A stretch of DNA of 64,000 nucleotides. Origin: Pedobacter cryophilus (GTDB lineage: Bacteria > Bacteroidota > Bacteroidia > Sphingobacteriales > Sphingobacteriaceae). The stretch spans positions 310,001 through 374,000 of the forward strand of contig NZ_SWBP01000001.1 of the NCBI RefSeq assembly GCF_005116455.1, written 5' to 3'. Below the pieces are notes generated by a model. The model was not told the DNA's origin. It saw nothing but the letters and a program-made list of their open reading frames with translations, and ran no database searches. The position numbers and the translations under genes were made by a program. Shown here in pieces: positions 9,118 to 17,026 of this stretch; the first letter of the stretch is position 1, and each line of letters opens with the position of its first letter.

Positions 9118-10416
9118 ATGACCATTGCGCAATTGTATCAACATTACCTTTTACACCCAACAATTTGTACCGATACCAGAAAAATTACTCCGGGTTGTTT
9201 ATTTTTTGCCTTAAAAGGTGAAAATTTTAACGCCAACACTTTTGCTTTACAAGCGTTAGAAAACGGAGCTGCTTTTGCAGTGATAGACGATGTTGAATAT
9301 CAAAAAGACAATAGGTTTATATTGGTAAATGATACTTTAATAGCTTTGCAGCAATTGGCTAAGCACCATAGAACGCAACTTAACATACCGATAATTGGGC
9401 TTACGGGCTCTAACGGAAAAACCACTACCAAAGAATTAATTTACAGTGTACTTTCTCAAAAACTGAATACACATGCCACCAAAGGGAATTTCAATAACCA
9501 CATTGGCGTACCCTTAACGCTTTTAGAAATTAAACCCGAGGCGGAAGTTGCGATAATAGAAATGGGCGCTAATCACCAAAAAGAAATTGAGCTGTTATGT
9601 GATATTTGCCAACCCAATTACGGCTTAATTACCAATGTTGGAAAAGCACATTTAGAAGGTTTTGGCGGTTTTGAAGGCGTAAAAAAGGGGAAGGGAGAAC
9701 TCTATAATTTTTTGGAAAAGAACCACGGTACGGCATTTATCAATAAAGACAATACGCATTTATTAGGCATGGCCGAAACTAGAAAGCTAGATAAAATTGT
9801 TTATTACGGCACTCATCCTTCTAATGATGTAAGTGGCGAATTAATTAAAAACGACCCTTTTTTGGAAGTGAAATGGAGACATCAAGGAGAAAACTATACG
9901 GTACATTCTAAACTGACGGGTATTTACAATTTTGAAAATATTTTAGCCGCTGTTACTATTGGTTTAGCGTTTGGCCTATCGGCTGATGAAATAAACCAAG
10001 GGATTAACACTTATGAACCGCAAAATAACCGATCTCAAATTATTAAAACAGCAAACAACACCGTAATTGGCGACTATTATAATGCCAACCCAAGCAGCAT
10101 GTTGGTTGCCATAGAAAATTTAGCCAAGCTAGCTGCCAACGAAAAGGTGATTATTTTAGGAGATATGTTTGAACTTGGCGATGAAGCCGCTGCTGAGCAT
10201 GAAAATATCCTACAAAAAGCTTTAGAGCAACATTTTTATAAGACTATTTTTATAGGGCAAGAATTTTACAAGCTGAATGCATCAGCTGATACTTTTTTCT
10301 TTAAAACCACTTTAGAAGCAGCTGCCGAATTAAAGAAAAAACCAATTAAAAACGCTTTAGTTTTGTTAAAAGGCAGTAGAAGTATGAAGTTAGAAAGCCT
10401 GATGGAGTTATTATAA
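9118..10416 (+). CDS. murF: UDP-N-acetylmuramoyl-tripeptide--D-alanyl-D-alanine ligase
   Basis: A 432-residue Mur ligase that adds D-Ala-D-Ala to the UDP-MurNAc tripeptide in the cytoplasm, the last soluble step of peptidoglycan precursor synthesis. The ATP-binding loop GLTGSNGKTTT is at 94-104, the Mur central-domain motif NHIGVPLTLL follows, and the C-terminal domain has DYYNANPSSM. An in-frame TTG 48 bases upstream overlaps the -7 box, so the ATG at 9118, which begins MTIAQLYQHY, is the better start. It is isolated from the usual dcw cell-division cluster, as often in this group. Confidence 0.95.
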   Translation: MTIAQLYQHYLLHPTICTDTRKITPGCLFFALKGENFNANTFALQALENGAAFAVIDDVEYQKDNRFILVNDTLIALQQLAKHHRTQLNIPIIGLTGSNGKTTTKELIYSVLSQKLNTHATKGNFNNHIGVPLTLLEIKPEAEVAIIEMGANHQKEIELLCDICQPNYGLITNVGKAHLEGFGGFEGVKKGKGELYNFLEKNHGTAFINKDNTHLLGMAETRKLDKIVYYGTHPSNDVSGELIKNDPFLEVKWRHQGENYTVHSKLTGIYNFENILAAVTIGLAFGLSADEINQGINTYEPQNNRSQIIKTANNTVIGDYYNANPSSMLVAIENLAKLAANEKVIILGDMFELGDEAAAEHENILQKALEQHFYKTIFIGQEFYKLNASADTFFFKTTLEAAAELKKKPIKNALVLLKGSRSMKLESLMELL

Positions 10417-10426
10417 CTAATGAAAT

Positions 10427-11428
10427 TTACCGGGGTATCCTAAATAAAATACCTAAAGACATGCTCTGGCTAGATTGTATTTTTCCGCTAAAATCATCAT
10501 CGTACAAAGCAGTGCCGTTAACCGTAACATTAATCAATCTGTTTACTTTTGCTGTTATGGTTACATCTAATCTTTGATCTATGTTGTTTAATTTTTCATA
10601 GGCTGCAAAAAGCAGATACCTCGATTTTAAATTTAAATTTTCGGCAATATCCTTATCAAAATTTGCTACAGCCTGAAAAGCCAGCTCATTTCTAAATGTT
10701 GCGCCAACGGGTACCCCAAAGTTTTTTGGATTATTTCTATACAAAGCAGTATCTATCATAAAAGTTTGCCTAGCCGTTCCTGTACCCAATCTTAAACTAA
10801 AATACTTTTTTGGCTTATATTCAAACCCAAAAGATTCGGTTAAATATCCCGGAGCTAAAAAATTAGAGATAACTTTTCTGGTTTCTTTTCCCTGAGCATC
10901 TTTTCCAAAGCTATAACCTAAATCAAACTGAGATTCAAAACTTATAGAACCAAATACACTCCAGTTTTTAGATAAAGACATGGCAGCTTTATTATCAAAA
11001 AATATTCTGTCGTTGGTTTTTCTTTCTAACTGCCCTTGGTTCTTTAGTTTTCCATATTGCATTAATATCTCCGACGTAAAATTCATTCCGTCTTTATTAT
11101 ACTCGCCTTTATAATTCACCAATGCCCCTAAAGCAATAGAATTTACCCCTCCGCTACTCCAGTTATCACTAAAAGCAGCCTGATTAAGGTTAATTCCAAA
11201 ACTACCTTTGGTTTTCCAATAATTAACTTTGAGGTTTAAAACACTTAAAGAAAGGTTTCTTTTATAAATATAAAATAAGGGAGGCCGGGTATAAAATGGA
11301 TTCTTTTTAGGCTGCAAACTGCTTACCTCAACAGGTTCTATTTTTTCTCTTTGAGCCAAAACCGACTTAAAAGACAATAAAAAAGCAACTATTAAAAGAA
11401 AGCAAACACTGAATTTGCATTTATTCAT
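10427..11428 (-). CDS. DUF3078 outer-membrane-type protein
   Basis: A 333-residue exported protein with a signal peptide (1-25, ending VLAQ). After an extended segment with a NPFYTRPP motif comes a beta-rich region containing GINLNQAAFSDNWSSGGVNS, the hallmark of DUF3078, and strands typical of a barrel, ending in an aliphatic-aromatic strand LGILFRIPR. The function of the family is unknown; its form suggests an outer-membrane protein. It converges with murF with only 10 bases between the stops and no evident terminator. Confidence 0.85.
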   Translation of the reverse strand: MNKCKFSVCFLLIVAFLLSFKSVLAQREKIEPVEVSSLQPKKNPFYTRPPLFYIYKRNLSLSVLNLKVNYWKTKGSFGINLNQAAFSDNWSSGGVNSIALGALVNYKGEYNKDGMNFTSEILMQYGKLKNQGQLERKTNDRIFFDNKAAMSLSKNWSVFGSISFESQFDLGYSFGKDAQGKETRKVISNFLAPGYLTESFGFEYKPKKYFSLRLGTGTARQTFMIDTALYRNNPKNFGVPVGATFRNELAFQAVANFDKDIAENLNLKSRYLLFAAYEKLNNIDQRLDVTITAKVNRLINVTVNGTALYDDDFSGKIQSSQSMSLGILFRIPR

Positions 11429-11688
11429 ACCGCAAAGGAAATAATTTAAGAAGGATTACTGAAATCTAATTGAAATTAATGATGAGAAAGGCTTAAATTA
11501 AACCTCCTAAATTAAAATTTGAGCTAATGTGCTTTTAGCTTTATCTGTTTAATAATATTACTATTATCAAATCTGTATCTTTAGTTTCATTTACTCGTAA
11601 TACCTTTATCCTCATGAAATACTCTATACAGAAACTCTAGATAAATATCTATTGTATTTAAAAAAATCATCTTCAACAAATTTTAATT

Positions 11689-12207
11689 ATGAAAAAATTA
11701 ACTTTTTTTACTCTCATTCTTAGTTGTTTTCTTTTATCATGTGAGAAAGAGAAATTAACTAAAGCTACTCAAATAGGAGCGAATACTTTTTCTTGTAAAG
11801 TAAACGGACAAATCCTAATTCCTAATAATGAAGCTTTTTCAGTTGATGCAATAAGTACTTCACTTGTCTTAAATGAAGATCCGAATTTCTACAATCTCAA
11901 AATTTTAACTAATTACTCGAAAACAAATCCATCCAAAAAAATTTATTTAACGATTTATAAAATCAATTCAATCGGCGTGTATATATTCAGCGGTAGCGAT
12001 TTTAGATATGGGGAGTATTTCATTAGTGCCCCAGACAATAAAGAATATAATTCTAGAACATCAAATATTGGAGAAGTAAAAATCACTAAACTAGATTTAG
12101 CAAATAAAATTGTATCTGGTACTTTTTCATTTGAAGCCACTAATAAAAACGATCCAAATGACAAAGTTTCCATTACAGATGGAAGGTTTGATTTAAGATT
12201 AAGATAA
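11689..12207 (+). CDS. Small lipoprotein, DUF6252-like
   Basis: A 172-residue lipoprotein: hydrophobic leader and lipobox LLSC with Cys18, then EKEK. The mature part includes NTFSCKVNGQILIP near residues 33-46, the type of start seen in DUF6252 proteins, and alternating beta-strands to the end. The function is unknown; it probably sits on the outer membrane. The gene's stop is one base away from a duplicated fragment of the mfd 3' end, which suggests it may have arrived with that fragment. About 260 bases upstream hold no other gene and no convincing promoter. Confidence 0.75.
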   Translation: MKKLTFFTLILSCFLLSCEKEKLTKATQIGANTFSCKVNGQILIPNNEAFSVDAISTSLVLNEDPNFYNLKILTNYSKTNPSKKIYLTIYKINSIGVYIFSGSDFRYGEYFISAPDNKEYNSRTSNIGEVKITKLDLANKIVSGTFSFEATNKNDPNDKVSITDGRFDLRLR

Positions 12208-12208
12208 T

Positions 12209-12280
12209 CTAAATTAAAACAGGATCTCTCATTTGCTCTAAGGCCATCATGGCATCATCAATATTTCTAACGTCTTCAAT
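12209..12280 (-). pseudogene. Duplicated 3' fragment of mfd
   Basis: Read on the minus strand, these 72 bases encode IEDVRNIDDAMMALEQMRDP followed by VLI and a stop, identical in protein to the last 23 residues of the intact mfd at 12489. The nucleotide differences I see are GTT/GTA, AGA/AGG and stop TAG/TAA, all silent. Similarity stops abruptly at 12280. There is no start codon or upstream coding part, so it is a fragment only. The 208 bases between it and mfd contain a short hairpin, a palindrome at 12412 and nothing that I can read as a gene. Confidence 0.85.
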
Positions 12281-12411
12281 ACCATCCTCGTTTAAGTGTT
12301 CCGCTAGGATCACTTAAATGCTTTTTAAAAACTGAGGACTGTGTCCGGAATAATATCACCACATTCTTTCTATTGGCAATAAACCTATAACAGTAACGTG
12401 ATGCTATAAAT

Positions 12412-12443
12412 AATTAAGATAATTTTAATAATTATCTTTAATT
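12412..12443. terminator. AT-rich palindrome downstream of mfd
   Basis: AATTAAGATAATT and AATTATCTTTAATT form a long A/T-only stem around a short loop, 46 bases beyond the mfd stop on the minus strand. It could be the mfd terminator, but it lacks a GC-rich stem. Confidence 0.4.
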
Positions 12444-12488
12444 ACTGAACGGAACTGAAATTTATCAGAAATTATAAATGAGAAACAA

Positions 12489-15400
12489 TTAAATTAAAAC
12501 AGGATCTCTCATTTGCTCTAAGGCCATCATGGCATCATCAATATTCCTTACGTCTTCAATCGCAATACGTAAAGTACTTTTTACTTCTTTCAAATTTACT
12601 TTTCTAGGGTTTTGTTGTGCATACTGTAAAATCCTACCAAAAGATTCGGTCTCAAAATATTTTGATTGCTTATCGCTGATAAAATAACCTCTTAATACTC
12701 CTTTTTTCCAGCTAATTTTTTCTAAGCCAATTTCCTTACCAATCCATTGCAGCTCCACGGTTCTTAATAAATCTCGCACTTGCCTTGGCATTGGCCCAAA
12801 ACGATCATGCAATTCTCTACCGAAAGCTTCTAAATCATTTTGATTTTCAATTTTTGAAAGCTCAGTATATAAGTTATATCGTTCTTGAATGTTGGTGACA
12901 TATTCATCCGGAATTAATAATTCCATATCGGTTTCTACCTGCGTAAAACTCACAAAAGCTCTAGGTTTATCATCAGGAAAAACACCTTTAAACTCGTCTT
13001 CTTTTAATTCCTGAATGGCTTCGTCCAAAATTTTATGGTACATATCAAAACCAATTTCGGCAATAAAACCACTTTGCTCGGCTCCTAAAAGATTCCCGCT
13101 TCCGCGGATGTCTAAATCTCGCATAGCCACGTTGAAACCGCTACCCAAATCAGAAAACTCCTCAATAGCACTTAATCTTTTTCTAGCCTCGGGAGTTAAA
13201 GTAGATAACGGCGGACTTAACAAATAGCAAAAAGCTTTTTTGTTAGAACGTCCTACCCTGCCTCGCATTTGGTGTAAATCACTCAAACCAAACATGTGGG
13301 CATGGTTAATTAACATGGTATTTGCATTGGGCACATCTAAACCTGCTTCTATAATGGTGGTGGCCACTAAAACATCGTATTTACCATCAATAAAAGCCAG
13401 CATAATATCTTCTAACTGGTCGCCTTCTAACTGCCCATGCGCAATAGCTATTTTTGCCTTTGGAACTAATTTCTGAATCAATCCACCTAATTGCCTTAAA
13501 TCTGCTACTCGGTTATGAATAAAGAAAACCTGTCCATCTCTATCCAATTCAAATTCTACCGCTTCTTTAATCAATTTTTCATTAAAAACATGTAATTCTG
13601 TTAAAACGGGTTGCCTGTTTGGTGGCGGGGTTTGCATAATAGATAAATCTCTGGCGCCCATTAAAGAGAAGTGCAATGTTCTTGGTATTGGAGTAGCGGT
13701 AAGCGTAAGCGTATCTACATTGGCTCTAAATTGCTTTAATTTTTCTTTAACGGTTACCCCAAACTTTTGCTCTTCATCAATAATTAAAAGACCTAAATCT
13801 TTAAATTTTACATCCTTACTTACCAGTTTGTGCGTTCCTATAATGATATCTACTTTACCAGCTTTTAAGGCTTCTAAAGTGTCCTTAACTTGTTTTGATG
13901 ATTTAAATCTGTTGATATAATCTATCCTTACGGGGAAATCAGCTAATCTTTCGTTAAAAGTTTTGTAATGCTGCATCGCCAAAATAGTGGTAGGCACTAA
14001 AATAGCCACCTGTTTGCCATCTGTTGCGGCTTTAAAGGCTGCCCTTATGGCAATTTCTGTTTTTCCGAAGCCTACATCACCACAAACCAACCTATCCATT
14101 GGGTGCGGAGATTCCATATCCTTTTTTACATCGGCTGTAGCTTTTTCCTGATCTGGCGTATCTTCATAAATAAAAGATGCTTCTAACTCATTTTGCAAAT
14201 AGGTATCAGGCGAGAAAGCCATTCCCATTTGAGTTTTACGCAAAGCATAAAGTTTAATCAGGTCTCGGGCAATATCTTTAACTTTTTTTTTTGTGGTTTT
14301 CTTCAGTTTATCCCAAACATCTGTCCCTAATTTGTTCATTTTAGGCACATGGCCATCTTTACCGGTATATTTAGAAATGCGGTTTAAAGAGTTAATATTT
14401 ACATAAAGCAAATCATTATCGGCGTAAACCAGCCTAATCATTTCTTGCACTTTATCATTTACCGTCACCTTTTCTAAACCAGCATATTTTCCAATTCCGT
14501 GGTCTATATGGGTTATGTAATCGCCTGGTTTTAGGTCTCTAAGTTCTTTTAAAGTGATGGCTTGGGAACGGGCATAACCTCGCTTCAATTTATATTTATA
14601 AAACCTATCAAATATTTGATGATCTGTATAACAAGCTATTTTTTGTTCGTGATCTATAAACCCTTCTCTGATAGAAATATTGATGGGCGCAAACTTCACT
14701 GTTTTATCTAAATCGTCAAAAATGGCAAATAAACGTTCTTGCTGTTTGGCGGAATCAGTAAGGATAAAATTATTGATTCTTTGAGCTTCGTTTTGTTTGA
14801 TATTATGGATAAGCAAGGTAAAATCTTTATTAAAAGACGGCTGTGGCCTTGCATCAAAATTAATTACGGTGGTTGCATGGTAAAAAAACTGCTTTCCAAA
14901 CTCTATCACCGGAAAATCATTCAGCTGATCTGAAATCATTTTCTCATCTGTAAAAGCAAATTTTGGATCAATCCAATCTGGGTTTTGTTGCTTTTGTTCG
15001 GCAGATAAAGCTTTCCATAATTCGGTAGACTTTTTATAACCTGCTTTAATCACATCGAGTGTAAACTCTACATCTTTAAACCATACAATGGCATCTTTAT
15101 CCAAAAATTCTAATATAGAGATATTACTTTCTGTTAAAAATTTAGCCTGCACATTAGGTACAATCGTAATAGATTTTACTTGTTCTACCGAAAGCTGACT
15201 TTCAATCTCAAAAGTTCTGATGGTTTCAATATGATCTCCAAAAAACTCTATTCTGTACGGTAAATCATGCGAGAAAGAAAAAATATCTACAATGCCTCCA
15301 CGAACAGAAAATTGACCAGGCTGATAAACAAAATCTGTACGATCAAAATCATAATCAATTAAAAACTCATTAATAAATTCGATACTGAGCTTATTGTTGA

Positions 15401-15839
15401 TAGAAATTTCTAAGGTGTTTTTAATGAGCGAATTTCTATCAATTACTTTTTCTGCTAAAGCTTCGGGATAGGTTACAATTAGGTTTCCAAATTCAGTGGC
15501 ATGATTAAGATCATTTAAAACCTCGGCTCGCATGAGTACATTTGCAGAGTCGGTTTGGGTAAAGTCGAAAGATTTTCTGTAAGATGATGGAAAAACCAAC
15601 ACCGTTTTATCCATTAAACTTTCTAAATCTGCCTGAAAGTAATTGGCTTCTTCCCTATCTGGCAGCACAAAAACCATATTGCTATGATTTAAACAATAAA
15701 GTGCCGCAGCAGCAAATGCATCTAAAGAACCTATTAAGCCTTTTAACTGAACTCTTGAATTTTTTGATTGAACAACTTTTGCCAAAGCAAGTACTCGCTC
15801 ATCAGTTTTATATAAATCTAATATCTCTTTAATATTCAT
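12489..15839 (-). CDS. mfd: Transcription-repair coupling factor Mfd
   Basis: A 1116-residue protein of normal family length. The N-terminal part is the UvrB-like module, followed by the RNA-polymerase-interacting domain with GDYITHIDHGIGKYAG, then a superfamily 2 translocase with GDVGFGKTEIA (Walker A), LLIIDEEQKFGV (motif II) and TATPIPRTLHFSLMGARD, the RecG-like signature QMRGRVGRS, and the C-terminal TRCF domain. It releases stalled RNA polymerase and recruits UvrA to the lesion. It has its own promoter, divergent from the DUF4199 gene. Its last 23 codons are duplicated 208 bases downstream. Confidence 0.97.
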   Translation of the reverse strand: MNIKEILDLYKTDERVLALAKVVQSKNSRVQLKGLIGSLDAFAAAALYCLNHSNMVFVLPDREEANYFQADLESLMDKTVLVFPSSYRKSFDFTQTDSANVLMRAEVLNDLNHATEFGNLIVTYPEALAEKVIDRNSLIKNTLEISINNKLSIEFINEFLIDYDFDRTDFVYQPGQFSVRGGIVDIFSFSHDLPYRIEFFGDHIETIRTFEIESQLSVEQVKSITIVPNVQAKFLTESNISILEFLDKDAIVWFKDVEFTLDVIKAGYKKSTELWKALSAEQKQQNPDWIDPKFAFTDEKMISDQLNDFPVIEFGKQFFYHATTVINFDARPQPSFNKDFTLLIHNIKQNEAQRINNFILTDSAKQQERLFAIFDDLDKTVKFAPINISIREGFIDHEQKIACYTDHQIFDRFYKYKLKRGYARSQAITLKELRDLKPGDYITHIDHGIGKYAGLEKVTVNDKVQEMIRLVYADNDLLYVNINSLNRISKYTGKDGHVPKMNKLGTDVWDKLKKTTKKKVKDIARDLIKLYALRKTQMGMAFSPDTYLQNELEASFIYEDTPDQEKATADVKKDMESPHPMDRLVCGDVGFGKTEIAIRAAFKAATDGKQVAILVPTTILAMQHYKTFNERLADFPVRIDYINRFKSSKQVKDTLEALKAGKVDIIIGTHKLVSKDVKFKDLGLLIIDEEQKFGVTVKEKLKQFRANVDTLTLTATPIPRTLHFSLMGARDLSIMQTPPPNRQPVLTELHVFNEKLIKEAVEFELDRDGQVFFIHNRVADLRQLGGLIQKLVPKAKIAIAHGQLEGDQLEDIMLAFIDGKYDVLVATTIIEAGLDVPNANTMLINHAHMFGLSDLHQMRGRVGRSNKKAFCYLLSPPLSTLTPEARKRLSAIEEFSDLGSGFNVAMRDLDIRGSGNLLGAEQSGFIAEIGFDMYHKILDEAIQELKEDEFKGVFPDDKPRAFVSFTQVETDMELLIPDEYVTNIQERYNLYTELSKIENQNDLEAFGRELHDRFGPMPRQVRDLLRTVELQWIGKEIGLEKISWKKGVLRGYFISDKQSKYFETESFGRILQYAQQNPRKVNLKEVKSTLRIAIEDVRNIDDAMMALEQMRDPVLI

Positions 15840-15854
15840 TTACGGTAATTGCTG

Positions 15855-15883
15855 CAAATATAACTATTGACAAAGTAAACCAA
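15855..15883 (-). promoter_or_regulatory. mfd promoter (-33/-7)
   Basis: On the minus strand TTG (15883-15881), an 18-base spacer and TATATTTG (15862-15855) match the Bacteroidota TTTG-N19-TAnnTTTG pattern, 15 bases before the mfd ATG. It overlaps the divergent candidate promoter of the next gene. Confidence 0.6.
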
Positions 15884-15900
15884 CATAGAAGATAAATTTG
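15867..15900 (+). promoter_or_regulatory. Candidate promoter of the DUF4199-DUF2752-TM2 operon
   Basis: TTG at 15867-15869 and TAAATTTG at 15893-15900, spacer 23 (slightly long), 57 bases before the ATG at 15958. Confidence 0.4.
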
Positions 15901-15957
15901 CCAATAAAATTGATAAATCTTATATTTAATTAAAGATTTCTACAAATTTAAAAAAAT

Positions 15958-16365
15958 ATGAAAAACGCAGTCATATCGGGAATAATCATAGGCATAGTAT
16001 CTGCCTTATGGATTATAATTATGCAAGCAGCTGGTTATAATCCGCAAAATTTAGAAGATTCTAAAAATAGCTGGTTAGAATACACCTCCATTTTAATTCC
16101 GTTTTTTGGTCTTTATTTTGGAATAAGAGGCTTAAAAAAACAACAAGGGAATAAACTTACTTTTTTTGAAGGACTGTTTGAAGGCTTTAAAATTTTAGCT
16201 GTAGGAGGCTTGTTGGCTGCTGCTTTTAGCTTTATATATGTAAGCTTATACGCCAAAGACCTTACAGTTGATTATATGGAGCGTATTTTTGGAGCATTAA
16301 TTATTGGCTTATTATTCACTTTAGCCAATTCTTTGTTATTAATGAATAGCCCAAAAGATTTATAA
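15958..16365 (+). CDS. DUF4199-family membrane protein
   Basis: A 135-residue integral membrane protein with about four hydrophobic segments (near 4-24, 45-60, 78-99 and 108-130) and a TFFEGLFEGFK stretch between the second and third, typical of DUF4199. No catalytic residues are apparent and the family function is unknown. It is the first gene of a coupled trio: its stop codon overlaps the ATG of the next gene by one base (TAATG). It likely acts with those small membrane proteins, but that is inference from coupling. Confidence 0.75.
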   Translation: MKNAVISGIIIGIVSALWIIIMQAAGYNPQNLEDSKNSWLEYTSILIPFFGLYFGIRGLKKQQGNKLTFFEGLFEGFKILAVGGLLAAAFSFIYVSLYAKDLTVDYMERIFGALIIGLLFTLANSLLLMNSPKDL

Positions 16366-16667
16366 TGTTGTTGGGATATTTAAAAAAAGCACCCCTTGAA
16401 CTCCTTTTTTTCACCTCAGCTTTAGTGTGTTTGTTTTTTTTAGACACCAATAAACCTCATTTTACTTTATGCCCATTGGCGGCTGCCGGATTTGATTTTT
16501 GCCCTGGTTGCGGTTTAGGTCGTTCTCTTCATCATTTAATGCATTTTGAGCTTCATCAATCTTGGAAAATCCATCCTTTAGGTTTTTTTGCATTGATTGT
16601 AATAACTCATAGAATTTATACTCTAACAATAAAACAAATCAAGCTTTTTAAACCGTTAAAACCATGA
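16365..16667 (+). CDS. DUF2752-family membrane protein
   Basis: A 100-residue membrane protein with the DUF2752 signature: two hydrophobic segments around a cysteine-containing loop, here CPLAAAGFDFCPGCGLGRS (about 37-55), with FCPGCGLGRS as the recognisable core. The paired cysteines could bind metal or form a disulfide; the family has no assigned function. The start overlaps the stop of the upstream DUF4199 gene, and the end overlaps the next ATG (ATGA), so translation of all three is probably coupled. Confidence 0.85.
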   Translation: MLLGYLKKAPLELLFFTSALVCLFFLDTNKPHFTLCPLAAAGFDFCPGCGLGRSLHHLMHFELHQSWKIHPLGFFALIVITHRIYTLTIKQIKLFKPLKP

Positions 16668-17026
16668 ATATAAATTACTTATTTAATTTCTCTAACATCA
16701 CTGTTGAAGAAATGATGTATCTGAAAGAACTTATTGCAAACTTAAATGAAGAAGAACAAAAAACTTTTGCCATGATTTATTCTGGAAAAAGAAGAGATCC
16801 TCAACATCTTCTTTTATTTGCTATTTTAGGTTTTTTTGGTGTTGCGGGTGTTCAACGTTTTGTAACCAACCAAATAGGAATGGGCATTTTGTATTTTTTA
16901 ACGGCTGGTTTATGCTTTATAGGAACTATTATTGATTTAGTGAACTACAAAAGCTTGGCTAATGAGTACAATCATAAAATGGCAATAGAATCTAGAAGGT
17001 TTATGGAAATGATGAAAAAAAATTAA
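16664..17026 (+). CDS. TM2 domain-containing protein
   Basis: A 120-residue protein with a soluble N-terminal helix pair (1-45) and a TM2 domain (about 47-95): two membrane segments with LLFAILGFFGVAGVQRF and GILYFLTAGLCFIGTIIDL, followed by a charged tail. TM2 proteins are small membrane proteins of unclear role. The ATG overlaps the DUF2752 stop. Its own stop overlaps the stop of the convergent TPR gene by three bases in an ATTAAT palindrome, leaving no room for a terminator between them. Confidence 0.85.
   Translation: MNINYLFNFSNITVEEMMYLKELIANLNEEEQKTFAMIYSGKRRDPQHLLLFAILGFFGVAGVQRFVTNQIGMGILYFLTAGLCFIGTIIDLVNYKSLANEYNHKMAIESRRFMEMMKKN

Noticed and set aside
12281-12488. Possible toxin-antitoxin remnant in the spacer after mfd
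   Set aside because: Frames are broken and no motif could be matched with confidence.
13015-13920. Forward open frames inside mfd
   Set aside because: They are antisense shadows of the clear Mfd coding frame, with no domain match.
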